This document shows positions 13,775 to 25,345 of a stretch of 64,000 nt of DNA, in pieces (position 1 is the stretch's first letter; every line of letters begins with the position of its first letter). Source of the stretch: Vicugna pacos (Eukaryota > Chordata > Mammalia > Artiodactyla > Camelidae); assembly GCF_048564905.1 (NCBI RefSeq), contig NC_133007.1:23248001-23312000 (forward strand), read 5' to 3'. A program made the translations under genes and the position numbers. The notes under the pieces are model-generated. The model saw only the letters and a list, made by a program, of their open reading frames with translations, ran no database searches and had not been told where the DNA came from.

Positions 13775-14134
13775 GTAATAGGTTTACTTGACAATAGCAG
13801 AAAACTGCAATTTGGGACAAGCATGCTACAGCAAAAACTATAGGCAAGTTTCTAACAAGCCAATAAGAGAAACAGTACTTTGTAGAGAAAAGAGTGAAAG
13901 TTGGGAGGGGTTACTTTGAACAAAACTCCATTAGCGGGAAGCGGGAGTTTAGATTGGGGCAGTACTTTCCATTGGCTGGGCTTGTTGCTGGGCAAGGAGA
14001 ATTCCTCCTCTTGAGGTTTGTAATTGATTTCTTTCTTTATACAGGTCTGTAATTGATGTCGAGGTATATTGTGTGAAGGCCCTTCTGGCCTTCTGACTCC
14101 ATTTTAAATGAGATTTCCTTTATTCTGTTTCACA
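13775..14134 (-). mobile_element. Solo retroviral LTR fossil, minus strand
   Basis: Read on the minus strand the segment begins TGTGAAACAG, contains a TATA-like CTGTATAAAG, a CCAAT-type ccagccaatgg, and a promoter-like CCCGCTTCCCG stretch. It ends near a cttgtcccaaattgcagttt and aagtaaacctatt segment typical of R-U5. No internal retroviral genes adjoin it, so it is a solo LTR. It lies about 300 bp past the end of OR10K1. Family is not assigned beyond ERV; boundaries are approximate. Confidence 0.6.
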
Positions 14135-14440
14135 GCACCTTAGATATGCATTTGCACTCATCTGTTGACACATTTGTTTTTGAATAATCAATCTTTACAG
14201 CAGTGAAATACAATAAAATTTGTTCTAGAAATGAGTAATTCTTTCCGACATCTATATAGATTTCTTAGAGTTTCTCTGATGGTAGAAAGCCAAAATATCT
14301 TAACTTCTTTGAGTCTCATTCTCCTCATATATTAAAGATCCTTATGTTACAGTGTGTGTTCAACATGTAAATGAGAAAATGTGTGAAAGCACACATGCTC
14401 CCTGGCACATAACAGGCATACAGTTAACTGTATTGGCTCT

Positions 14441-15382
14441 TTAATTAACAGGATGTGAAGTCTGGATGATTGCTCTTCGAAGGGCTGATTTGAATTCCTT
14501 ATTTCTTAGACTGTAAATCATTGGATTGAACAGAGGAGTGAGGATGGTATAGGACACTGATATTAGAGTGTCTTGACTTGAAGAGTAATTAGATTTAGGC
14601 CTTAAGTAAATGAAAGAGGCACAACCATAATGAACAGTTACCACAATGAGATGGGAGGCACAGGTAGAGAAGGCTTTGTATCTTCCAACAGCAGAAGGAA
14701 TTTTTAGAACGGCAGAGATGATGCGGACATAGGAGACCATGATGAGTAACAGTGGAATAACCAAGACAAACACACCGAGCATGAATATGACCAACTGACT
14801 GAGGCGAGAACGATGAGATGCCAGCTTGAGGACAGGAGAGATATCACAGAAGAAGTGATGGAGCTGGTTGGAGGAGTGGAAGGGCAGGCAAAATACCAGC
14901 GAGGTGGTGACCAATGAGACAGTGAAGCCACAGAAACAGGCAGCAGCCACTAGTCCCAGACACACCCCATGTCCCATGAGCACCGTGTAGCGCAGAGGGT
15001 TACAGATGGCCACGTAGCGATCATAACCCATGGCTGCCAGCAGGAAGGAGTGAGAGCAGCCTAGGAAGAGGAAGGTGAACATCTGGATGGCACAGCCCAG
15101 GAAGGAGATGGTCTTCTTCTGGGCCAGCAGGTCCACCAGCATCTTGGGTACAATGACGAAGGTGTAGCAAGTCTCAGAGCAGGAGAGTACAGCAAGGAAG
15201 AAGTACATGGGGGTGTGCAGGGCTCTGTCCAGCACAATGGTGGAAATGATGATGGCGTTGGTGCCCAGAGTGAACAGGTAGACGAGCAGGAAGACAACAA
15301 AGAGCAGCCGCTGCAGCCCGGCTAGAGAGGAGAAGCCGAGGAAGACAAACTCTCTCACCAGCGTCTCATTGACCCACTCCAT
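14441..15382 (-). CDS. OR10K1: Olfactory receptor OR10K1
   Basis: Intact single-exon odorant receptor of 313 residues. It begins MEWVNETLVREF, with a glycosylation site at Asn5-Glu-Thr, and shows LHTPMYFFL (TM2), MGYDRYVAICNP with DRY at 121-123 (TM3), YKAFSTCASHLIVVTVHYG (IL3-TM6) and PLFNPMIYSLRNKEFKSALRR (TM7 and tail, read as two overlapping blocks). The start is the ATG at 15382; the longer open frame begins with GTG. It is closely similar to human OR10K1 and OR10K2 as I recall them. TM4-TM5 blocks such as GFTVSLVTTSLVF and LGVFVLVIPLLLI favour K1, while FLFLGCSHSFLLA in TM3 is shared with K2. Its position beside OR10R2 on the same strand also favours OR10K1. A good splice acceptor 9 bp upstream of the ATG suggests a separate 5' noncoding exon. 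Confidence 0.9.
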   Translation of the reverse strand: MEWVNETLVREFVFLGFSSLAGLQRLLFVVFLLVYLFTLGTNAIIISTIVLDRALHTPMYFFLAVLSCSETCYTFVIVPKMLVDLLAQKKTISFLGCAIQMFTFLFLGCSHSFLLAAMGYDRYVAICNPLRYTVLMGHGVCLGLVAAACFCGFTVSLVTTSLVFCLPFHSSNQLHHFFCDISPVLKLASHRSRLSQLVIFMLGVFVLVIPLLLIMVSYVRIISAVLKIPSAVGRYKAFSTCASHLIVVTVHYGCASFIYLRPKSNYSSSQDTLISVSYTILTPLFNPMIYSLRNKEFKSALRRAIIQTSHPVN

Positions 15383-15390
15383 GGTCACTG

Positions 15391-15420
15391 CTGCACAGGA
15401 GAGCCAGAGCCAGAGCCAGA
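15391..15420 (-). promoter_or_regulatory. Likely 3' splice acceptor ahead of OR10K1
   Basis: On the minus strand a pyrimidine-rich tract made of three repeated CTGGCT units is followed by TCCTGTGCAG, with the AG at 15392-15391. This leaves 8 noncoding bases before the ATG. OR genes commonly splice a remote 5' exon to a coding exon just ahead of the start codon. Confidence 0.55.
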
Positions 15421-15424
15421 GGCC

Positions 15425-15890
15425 CGGCTCCAGGGAGAGAGAAATGCACGGGAAACTCAGCGCAAAGTCTGCAGCTGGCAGGCATTTCTAAACGTTTGGT
15501 GGAACTCATTCATTCCCTCCAAGAAATATCTGCTGAAATAAGAATTAAGGCTAAACACAGAATAGGATAACTGGCAACCAGTTAGGCGGCTTTGTCTGAG
15601 CCTCAGAAAATGTTCTGTCTCTAGCAGAGGATTAAGCACTGGTCTATTAGGTTTCCCTTGTAGCTTACTTATGAATTATCTAATGAATTATTGTGTTTTT
15701 CTTGCTCACTACAAGCCCAAGGCAACCAGCTCTCCAAAACTGAGAATAATGGTTAACTTCAGCTATCTGAACTTGATCAGAGCGTGGAATAAAAGAATGA
15801 GCAGTGCTCAGACACAGTATGTGAACTTCAGATTATCAACCAGAAAATGGGAAGGGAAAGGAAGAAGTAGATGATCTCTGAGCAAAAGAA
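15425..15890. other. Intergenic upstream of OR10K1
   Basis: Presumed intron and promoter side of OR10K1. No clear TATA box or noncoding exon can be called. Confidence 0.35.
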
Positions 15891-15894
15891 TGAG

Positions 15895-16100
15895 GGGATT
15901 CATGTTTATTGGCAGCTTATTATATGCTAAGATATGTGGTGAGAATATCACATACATCATGTCAATTGTTCATTACAACAATTTTACGTCAATACCCAAA
16001 ACAATAAGAAAAAAGGAAAAAACCTTTACTGTTATTTCTAACAAAATGACAACAACAGACTAATCAGAAACACTTCTGGAGGGTCCACAAAGTAGAGCAC
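15895..16100 (+). repeat. MIR-like SINE fragment
   Basis: ggcagcttattatatgctaa followed by tcatgtcaattgttcattac and caacaattttacgtcaat resembles the MIR sequence for cttactatgtgcc, aactcatttaatcctcac and aacaaccct. Strongly diverged. Confidence 0.45.
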
Positions 16101-16990
16101 TGAGCCAAGGACAGAACAGAAGATAACATTAGTTTAAACAAATATTCTCCTCTTTCGGGAACTAAGAGTCACTAAGGTAGATTTAAAAAAAAAAAAAAAG
16201 GACATTAACTTTAGGTCATTTTGTACCACCCTTCACTTTTCCCATTTTAGCTGCCTCAGAGAAACGTGGAAAAATAGTTTCACAAAAATGGCCAAGTTTG
16301 TCACAGAAAGTGAGAGAGAATGGGACAATTGGGCAGTTTTCCAGATTCCAACTCCTAATATAAATCATAGGCTTTATATATTTTATATCTTGCTGTATCA
16401 GTAAGATTCCTTTTGGAGATTCTGCTACTAAACACAGTTTGCAAACTGCTAGAAAGGAGTATTTCTAAAGTCATTTTTAGGCCTTATATGAGATAATTTT
16501 TTCACGTGTGTGTTTCCCAACTGACCAAGCCTAAGAAGGAAAAACTCTCTGGATGAAAAATCACCTAACACGTATTGGTCACATCCAGTCGTTGTTTATA
16601 CACTTCTCAATATATTTGTATACTTTTACATCACTCTGTGTTCCAGAATCATTTACATCTGCTACCAGAATTTTTTTTTTTTGCATTTTTCTAGTCAATA
16701 GCTAACCTTAGCTTTCTAGACCTTAAGGTAAATGACTGGAAGTTTCTGAAACTCATTTTATCTATTCCTATAATTTAGAGGTGGTAATTTTTGCTTTTTC
16801 TTAATTACTAGAAACTGGTCCTAAACTTAGTAGGTATAATTATTCATTTATTTGAAGTTAGTGTTAGGAAACTCACATACACTGGTTTTAAAGCTCTTTA
16901 CACGAACAGTAGAAATTTTTCATTCTGTAACTATAAAGATATGTCTGTTACATATAAATACACAGAATGTATATACTGTGTGTATCCCCA

Positions 16991-17060
16991 TTATATATAT
17001 ATATATATACACACACACATATATACGTATATATACACATATATATACATACACATGTAC
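16991..17060. repeat. (TA)n/(CA)n microsatellite
   Basis: A compound dinucleotide repeat of alternating ta and ca steps, interrupted by single changes. It is probably polymorphic in length. Confidence 0.95.
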
Positions 17061-18413
17061 ACTAGTTATATATTTTCTATATCAAGAATGGTGAACTGAT
17101 GAGACACTTTCTTTATAAGACCTCCACCTAGACAAATGAATTTCCATCTATTTCAAGACATCAAGGGAAATCTAAATTCATGGTCATTGCTTAACACTGT
17201 CTTATCTTATCACTTTCCCAAGCCTTTTCTAGCTCTCCTTTCAACTAATCCATGTCTAATCCCCACTATATCCTCACTCCACTGAGTATGACTTGTAGTC
17301 TAGACCACAGAAGCCAGGATTACATGATTCTGAAGGAGTACCTGTATCTCCCCAATGCCATAACAAACAAACAAACAAAAACTATTTGGATTACTTGTCA
17401 CTCAGACCCATGAGAGCTGATTTCAGTTAAGTGGATTTTTTTATATACTATTAATATAACTCCACAGTCTAAATGAGATGTGATTGATATATTTGCCCTT
17501 TTCATGGTGTATGGAAACCCAGCAGCACAATTTATCTGAGAAGGCAGCCCCCATCAGCTCAAGAACATATCAAAGACCACCACAATGTGTTATGTCAGTA
17601 CTACAGAAAGAAAGATATAAGAGCAGAAGGATAAAATCTTCCAGCCAAATACCCACAGGCTATGAAACTAAGGGGAACGATCACTCAATTTGGAATGAGA
17701 ATATCTATATTTTAGGTTGAGCTCCGTGCAACTTCAGGTAAGGTACTTAATGTGGATATTCAGACTCCTTATTTTAAAACTAAAGGGGACAGGACAATAA
17801 CTAATAAACTGTAAGGATGCATGGAAAGCACTTAAGCAGAGGCTCCTTGCACAGTTTCATGCAGAAGGAGACTTGACTTAGAGCATCAGCTGAGGGCTGC
17901 CCCTAAGAGCCTCCTCAACTCATGGGGTCCAAGGTTCTCTAGTTAGATGTCCCCTAAAGTCCCCTTATGATATTTTAGAGCCCATGGATGGAATTCAGGT
18001 TATGATCCTTAGAGATGACACTCTCTAATTTTTTTTCTAATTCCTTAGATACTCCACAGGGATTTTATGTAATTTAAATTTAAATAGTGACCAAGCACTT
18101 GAGGGTACAGTGTATCTTAAAAGGGGGGCAAATCTATATGCTTTTCAGGTATAAAACTTGAGATATTCAAATATTCATCTTAGGAACAGTATCAATCAAA
18201 TAGCTGGGAGAAATTATGTAGGCAGCCTCAGATATAAAGAAGTGGAATTCTTATATTCTTAGGTATACATGAACACTCTGAATCTGCTTTATTAAAATGG
18301 AGTGTAAGTGTCAGTTTTCAATCATGGCTTAAATCATACATCCTTGAGTAGACAGCAGAAAGAGAAGCAGAGATTTGATAAATACTTGTTTCATTTAATC
18401 ATGAGTTAAATCT
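17060..18413. other. Intergenic, nothing recognised
   Basis: No coding exon or nameable repeat seen. The frame at 17484-17720 lacks recognisable motifs. Confidence 0.45.
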
Positions 18414-18616
18414 TGAAGAAAAAGAAGGAAGGAGTGAAGGGATGGGAGGAAGAGAGGGAGAGAGAGAGAGACTAAGGAAGAGAGGATGGAAGGAAGGAAG
18501 GAAGGAGGGAAGGAAGGAAGGAAAGAAGAGAGAGAGAGGATGGAAGGAAGGAAGGGAGGGAGGGAGGAAGGAAAGAAGGAGGGAAGGAAGGAAGGAGGGA
18601 AGAAAGGAAGGAAGGG
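18414..18616. repeat. 200-bp polypurine tract (GGAA/GAGA/GGAG)n
   Basis: Almost pure purine on the plus strand: ggaa, gaga and gggag units with only a handful of pyrimidines. The block agagaggatggaaggaagga occurs twice, about 54 bp apart, indicating internal duplication. The 74-residue K/E/G/R frame across it is a product of the repeat. Confidence 0.95.
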
Positions 18617-19735
18617 TCTAGCTGGGAGGGAAATGATCCAGTATAATTATCAAGAAAAATTCAGAGAAGTATACGGACCACGACAAATCACTCTTAGTGC
18701 TTGGAGTTAAAAGCAGCCCCTGATTCTCCTTCTTAACCCTGCCACTATCCAGAATTGCACTAGGGGGAGGTGTCCATAAGCACTACCCCTCACTGAGGTC
18801 TAGACCCCATAAAGCCCCAGACTAGATCAATATTCCCCCTGCTCAGTAAGTACCTACATTGCTCTTCTCCTTGCAATTAAGATAGAAGCAGCTATTCAGT
18901 ATCTGCTATTCCTTAGGAAAGTAGATTTAAACCAAAAAACAGAACCTGAGGAAGTAACAGAAGAGAGCGAATCTGCCTTGAGACAGGAGCTCTCATCTGC
19001 ATCAATAAAAACAGTCTCCCCTATTCATCAGGACGCTCAGCTTGTCCAGCCAAAATCACTGTCTTGAGAAGCTGCAGTTCATGCAGTTCTTGGAACCACA
19101 TGGGAAGTGGTTACTAGATGCACATACTGTGATCACTGGACTCCTGAGGCTTCATCTGCTGCCCTGAACACTTTGTCTTCAGGTTAATTAGAAGTCAAGT
19201 TTATTTTGGAAAAACAATGTTTCCAGTTTCTCAAAGGTAGTCTTAGTTGAGGAACCTGGGGAGCAGGAGCCACGAGCATAATTAGCCTATGTCTGAACTG
19301 GAAATGGAGTCCCTCTGTGATGGATTCTGAAAAACAAATCACTACGGTTTACGCTGTAATGCAGGAAACCAAGTGGAAACTTTTCATTGAATTTTAGGTC
19401 AGGAAATTGGGGTATTTATCCAGTAATTCTCAACTTTAGCGATTATAAGAATCAAAAGGGATCTTAATTACAAATTCATCTTCCCAGATTCTTGTCCATA
19501 GAAATTCTAATCAGGAATATCTGGTGGTCTGCAAAAAAGCCTAAATTTTTAACAAGTAATTTTAAGTCTAGCTGAGCATTATCATTAAATTGCTTATTTT
19601 ACAAATGAAGTTTAAAATTTAAAATAAATGAGGTAATTAATTAATTAAATGAGATTGTAAATCAAAAAATACTTGTTTTAAACTTTTGGAGGTTTAACTT
19701 AAATACTATAAAATGTTCCTAATTTTTTTGCATAT
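18617..19735. other. Intergenic, nothing recognised
   Basis: Ordinary single-copy-looking sequence with no gene or repeat that I can support. Confidence 0.4.
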
Positions 19736-19736
19736 A

Positions 19737-20235
19737 TATATATATATATATATTTTATTGAAGTATGATCAGTTTACAATGTTATGTCAGTTTCTGGTGT
19801 ACAGCACAATACTTCAGTCATACATGAACAATACATATATTTGCTTTCATATTCTTCTTCTCCATAAGTACTACAAGATACTGAATATAGTTCCCTGTGC
19901 AATATGGTATAAACTTGTTTATCTATTCTATATGTATCAGTTAGTATCCTCAAATCTCTAACTCCCAATTTATCCCCTCCCACCACCGTCCCCCACCAGT
20001 AACCACAAGTTTGTTCTCTATGTCTGAGAGTCTATTTCTGTTTTGCAAATAAGTTCATTTGTCTTTTTTTTTTTTTTGATTCCACATATAAGTGGCATCA
20101 TATGGTATTTTTCTTTCTCTTTCTGGCTTATTTCACTTAGAATGACAATCTCCAGGTCCATCCATGTTGCTGCAAATGGCATTATTAATTTTTATGGCTG
20201 AGTAGTATTCCATTATATAAATATACCACGACTTC
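19737..20235 (-). repeat. L1 3' end, minus orientation
   Basis: Starts in a (TA)n run, then ttattgaagtatgatcagtt, caatgttatgtcagtttctg and gtgtacagcacaatacttca, the reverse complement of the artiodactyl-type L1 3' end. Further in it matches the antisense of the ORF2 end (ccacatataagtggcatcat, ccatccatgttgctgcaaat, ggctgagtagtattccatta). Truncated at the right side. Confidence 0.85.
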
Positions 20236-20244
20236 TTTAAAATG

Positions 20245-20395
20245 TTCTTCACTTAAATGTACAGTTTGAAATGTGACAATGAATGTATGTATGTTCATGT
20301 ATAACTGAAAAATTGTGCTCTACACTGGAATTTGACACAGCATTGTAAAATGACTATAACTCAATAAAAAAATGTTAAATAAAAAAATAAATGTA
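20245..20395 (+). repeat. Short L1 3' tail, plus orientation
   Basis: ctacactggaatttgacaca then cattgtaaaatgactataac and tcaataaaaaaatgtt form the sense-strand L1 3' terminus with its A-rich tail. It abuts the oppositely oriented L1 at 19737-20235, so the two 3' ends point away from each other. Confidence 0.75.
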
Positions 20396-23300
20396 CAGTT
20401 TGGTGAGTTTTGACAAATAAATACATCCAAGCAATAACCACCCAATCAAGTTATGAAACATTTCTACAACCCTAAAAGTTTCCTCCTGTCCTTTGTGGTC
20501 AGCCCTACCCAGCCCTGGCCCAAAAGAAATACTAATCTTGCTTTCTGTTGATATGGTTTGCCCTTTTCCAGAATTTAATATTAATAGAATCAAACAGTAT
20601 ATAAATTTTTGTGTCATTTCTTTCACTTACCATAATGTTTTTGAGACTCACTCACATTGTTGAATTTATTAGTTAATTTTTTACTGCTTAAGAGTATCCC
20701 ATTTACTAATCATCACAATTTATTCATCTCATGAACTACTGAGGACATTTAGATTATTTCCAGTTTAAAGCTAGTAAGAATAAAATTCTTATGAATATTA
20801 GTTTCTAAGTCATTATGTAGACATATATGTTCATTTATCTTTGTGAGTACCTAGGAGTAGAATGGCTGTTTGACTATTTATAAACTGCCAAACCATTTTT
20901 CAAAGAGGCTGTATCACAATTAATCCCCATCAGCAATTTATGAATGTACCAGTGCTTTCACATCCTAGCCAACTCTTGGTGTGCTCATTATTTTAAATTT
21001 CTTAAATGTATAGGGACACTTTGCTGTACTTTCATCGGGTATTCTCTTGAAAATTAATCATGTTGATCATTTTTCATGTGCTCTTGGCTATTGGTACATC
21101 TTGTTTTGTGATGTTTTAATTAGTTTGTCTTTTTTTTTCCTTTGTAAAAGTTATTTTTGTAATCTGAATACAAGTCATTTATCAGATATATATTTTGCAA
21201 ATATGTACTCCTACTATGGTTTATTTTTCCATTTTATTAATCATGCTTTTTAATAATAGTTTAAATAAAATAGAATTTTCATACCATAGAATATACACTT
21301 TTGAAGTGTACAGTTCAGTGGGTAATATACTTACAGAGCTGCACAACCATCAACATTATCTAATTGTACATTAGCAGAAGTTTTTAATTTCATATAGTTC
21401 AATTTATCATTTTTTCTCTTTATGTTTTCCTTCTACTAATAAATACATATCTATTCCAAGCTGCATATTTTCTCTTATGTTTTATTTTGAAATGTGTACA
21501 GTTTTGACTTTTTTTAGTTAAACTGTTCATATGAGAATAGGTAAGAGTCAAGGTTTATACTGCTTAATACGTATATCCAATATTTCCATCAGAATATGCT
21601 GAAACGACGATTCTTTCTTCATTGAAATACCTAGGCAACTTTGTTGAAAATCTATTGAACTTACACGCATGGTACTATTTCTATATTGTGCATTGTTATG
21701 TTGATTCATGTACCTACTCTTTTTTTTAATTTTTAATATCTGCTTTCTAATTATAAGCAATACATGTTCATTACAGATAACTAGAAATACATAAAAGCAT
21801 AAATTAAAAATGAACAATCACCCATGATCCCCACCTCCCTGGAGATAACCATTATTAGCATTTGGATGCATTTATTCCCAGTGTCTACATATTTTTAATT
21901 GAAGTATAAATGAACTACTGTTAGTTCCAGATGCACAACATAGTGAGTTGATATTTCTTTACATTACAAAACAATCACCACATTATGTCTAGTTACCATC
22001 TGTCACTGTACAAAGATATTACAACGTAACTGACTACATTCGCACATTCCCCATTCTGTACATTTCTTCCCTGTGACTCACTTATTTCGTTACTGGAAGT
22101 TGGTACCTCTCCACCTCTCATTTATTTATGCCTATTCTTATGCCAATGCCACCTGGTCAATGTTGTGCTATATAGTATGTCTTGAAATCAGGATCATCTT
22201 GCCAACTTGTGCTCCTCTATTTTAAATGTTTTCATCTATTTCTAAATTGTTTTGGTTATTCTGTGTGCTTTGCATTTCCATATAAATTTCAGAATCAACC
22301 TTTCAATTTTTAGAGAAAACTATGCTTTGTATCTGTATTGTACTTGTGCTTGACAGTAAATCAGATTAAGGATAATTGCCATATTAACTATTTTGAGTTT
22401 CTCAATCTATTGGCATGCTATAACTTTGTATTTTTTTTTAGGTCTTCTATGGTTTTTCTTTTCTTTTTTTTTTCTTTTCTTTTTTTTTTTAGTTTTCAGT
22501 GTATAAAGCTATTTTGTAGTTTTGACGGCATTTTACATTGCTTTTGTGTATCAGTTTCACATTTTTGTTGGTATTGTAAAGAAATACAGTTCTGTTTTTT
22601 ACATCAACTTATGACATTTTATTCTTTGTACATCATACAACTTTGCTAAATTCACTTACCGGACTTTTTTTATTAAAAAAGTTTTATCAGCTTTTTACTT
22701 TGCAGGAATTTCTATATAAATAATCACATTTTCTGTGAGTATAGTTTCAGTTATTTTCCACTACAGTTACCTTTTCCTTGCCTTGCCTCATGGCATGAGC
22801 TAGTACTTTCAGTTCAACATTGACTTAAAGCAGTCAAAATAGACATCTTCCATTGATTCTGAGTTTAGAAATCGCCTAACACATCTTTAATGGCCCAGGA
22901 TGTGGTCTACCTTTTCAAATATGTTAAGTGCATTTGATGAAAAATAATTTTCTGCTATCGTTGAGTGTGGTATTTTTTTAAATATCAATTATGTCAAGAT
23001 TGGCATTATTTTTAAGGAAAGGACATATAATTTTTTATTAACTTATTTTTTACTTGTTTTATCAATTACAGAAAGAGAATATTGAAATCTTCACCGACAT
23101 TTTGGAACTGCCTGCTTCTTTTTGTTTTATCTTGTCACTTTTTCCTTCCCAGTTTTTGAACTTATAAAATGAATATTCATTTTTGATCATCAGATTTTTT
23201 ACTCAATCTTTTTCATCTTTAAAAATGTTCACCTTTACTTTTGTTAATATTCTTTATGCTGAAGTCCATTTTATCTGATGTTAAAATAGTCACTCTGGCT

Positions 23301-24070
23301 TTCTAATGATAAAAAGGTTGTGCTTTTTTATCCTAAATTCTTACTGTTATCTGAAAATTCATATTTAGAAAATTAGCTTCTTGTAGAAAACATATAATTG
23401 GAGTCTTACTTTTTATCAAAGTCTGACCAGCTCTGTCTTTTAATTGATGTGTTCAGACATCAATTAAAATTTATAGTTGATTTATAGTTGAAGTGTTTCC
23501 TTTCATTGGTGGGTTTAAGTCTACGATCTTGCATTCTGATATCTGCTCCAACAGATCTTTGTTCCTGTTTCCCCATTTTCTTGACTTCCATTGGTTATAA
23601 TCCATTCCTCCTTCTTTCTCAGTTTATAGGTAATCATTGATCTGCTTTCTCTTACTACAATTTAGTTTGAAATTTTCTAGAATTGTATATAAACTGAATA
23701 ATACAGTATTCAAATTTGTCTAGTTTCTTTTATTCAGCACAATAATTTTGGATTTTATCCATATTTTATTGTGTATCAGTAGTTGTTCATTCTTATTGCT
23801 CAATGAATTTGTCTGGAAATACCATGTTTTGTTTTTCTTTACTTTTACTGTTCTAGAAATTTGTGCCACTATATGTAAAACTTCTATAAATATTTGTGTA
23901 TAAGTATCTATGTGGACATGAGTTTAAAGTATCCTGGGTGCGGAAGTGCCTGGTCACTGGGAGGTGAATGTTTAACTTTTTAAGAAACTATCAAAATGTT
24001 TTGCAAAATGTTGCAATTTTACATTCCCATGAGTAGTGTAAGAAGATTCCAGTTGTCCCAAATTCTTGTA
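20396..24070 (-). repeat. Old L1M-type LINE nest, minus orientation
   Basis: Long stretch of antisense L1. The 3' UTR part includes tgagttttgacaaataaata, tttgagactcactcacattg and ccaaaccatttttcaaagag. The ORF2 part includes gccatattaactattttgag and tgaagtccattttatctgat. It is interrupted by other L1 3' pieces near 21240-21370 and 21885-22125, so it is several fragments rather than one clean copy. No intact reading frame remains. Confidence 0.75.
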
Positions 24071-25090
24071 TAGTATATGGTATTTTCTGTACTTTAAGTT
24101 CAAAGGAGTCCCTCTGTTCAAGGCCTCAATCCCCTGGAGCACACTAACTCTATAAGATCCGGGGTTTGCTGCAGCATCTGCCTTCAGGGACACAGAGCTG
24201 CTAAGGCTGCATCTGTCCACTTAGCTCCAGCCCAGCCAGTGAACAGAGCTTTCTCTCATCTGGAAGGGCTAATCTTACCTCCTAGATTTTCCCCAATCAA
24301 TTCTGGAAAAAAAAAATACTGCCTGATGTTCTTCCAAATTTGCCCATTTCTCTCTTTCTTTATACTTTGATGGGACACAGGATAAAGAAACCTGGGATTG
24401 TGCCAGAACTCTGCTCATAAAGTAAGTGCTTCCTTTGTGTTATATTTCACCAACTCTTTTCTCTTAGCAAGACCACCTATCAGTCCACCCTACAAATATG
24501 TTGGGTACTAAAGAAAGATTCAAAAGCAGAACTGGTGGAAACCATACGCAGGTGAAGTGGGTCATAGCACCAGGGTTCAGGGGGGCAACACACAGACAGA
24601 GACAATATTGTGAAGGCAGAGATCCAGCTGAACAAAGTCCAACCACCTGAATACGGAGAGAGATTAGAGTTAAAGAAGGACTAAGAGAGCGTAAACCAGA
24701 AAAATATTCCTATAATGACTTAAAGTAGGAAAAAGAATAGGAACCACCTGGATAGCAGGACAGATGTGTACTTTAGCAGAAGAAAAAAATGTACCTAATG
24801 TATTGCAGATGGAAGAATAAGAGTTAGGAGCAGCTAGAAGTGGGAAGTGTACTGTCTGTGTGAAAATCACAGAGTAAAGACCCTGATCTATTTCCTAAGC
24901 CACTGGTTTACAAGCACACAGTACAAAGGAAATATTAAAAATAAAACCCTGGTTAATTAGAATGCATAGTCCTGCAGCGAGCAGTTCAGGATATTTGGGG
25001 TATAGTATCACCTCTGCTTTAAGTAGCTACACAACCTAGATCTTTACCTTTTACTTTTTTGGGCCTCAGTTTCTTTGTCTATAACATGAA
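24070..25090. other. Intergenic, nothing recognised
   Basis: No supported gene. Minus-strand frames near 23972-24870 are short and carry no motif that I recognise. Confidence 0.4.
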
Positions 25091-25094
25091 GGGG

Positions 25095-25345
25095 TTGAAC
25101 TAAGAGCTAACACTTACTGAAAACTTACTATGATTTAGGAACATAATTGTGAGCACTTGGTACTCACTAAAATGGTTTCCTTCTATTATCATTATTATTA
25201 TTATTGCCATTTCAGACGAAAACCAGATGCACGTGGAAGTGATTTCTACAGGATCATAAAGCTAGTCAGTGGCAGACATGGTCCCAGCCTAGCCAGCCTA
25301 GCTCCAGAGACGGCATCCTTCTGGCCACACTATGCTTTCATGCCA
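25095..25345 (+). repeat. MIR SINE
   Basis: gctaacacttactgaaaact then ctatgatttaggaacataat, an ATT-rich centre, ttgccatttcagacgaaaac and aaagctagtcagtggcagac follow the MIR consensus order (low-diverged ends such as agctagtaagtggcagagc). A (TTA)n run at about 25185-25206 lies inside it. Confidence 0.7.

Noticed and set aside
14704-15300. Other-frame open reading frames inside OR10K1
   Set aside because: Shadow frames of the receptor gene with serine/leucine-rich low-complexity translations and no independent motif.
18486-18710. 74-codon K/E/G/R-rich frame
   Set aside because: Direct translation of the polypurine microsatellite.
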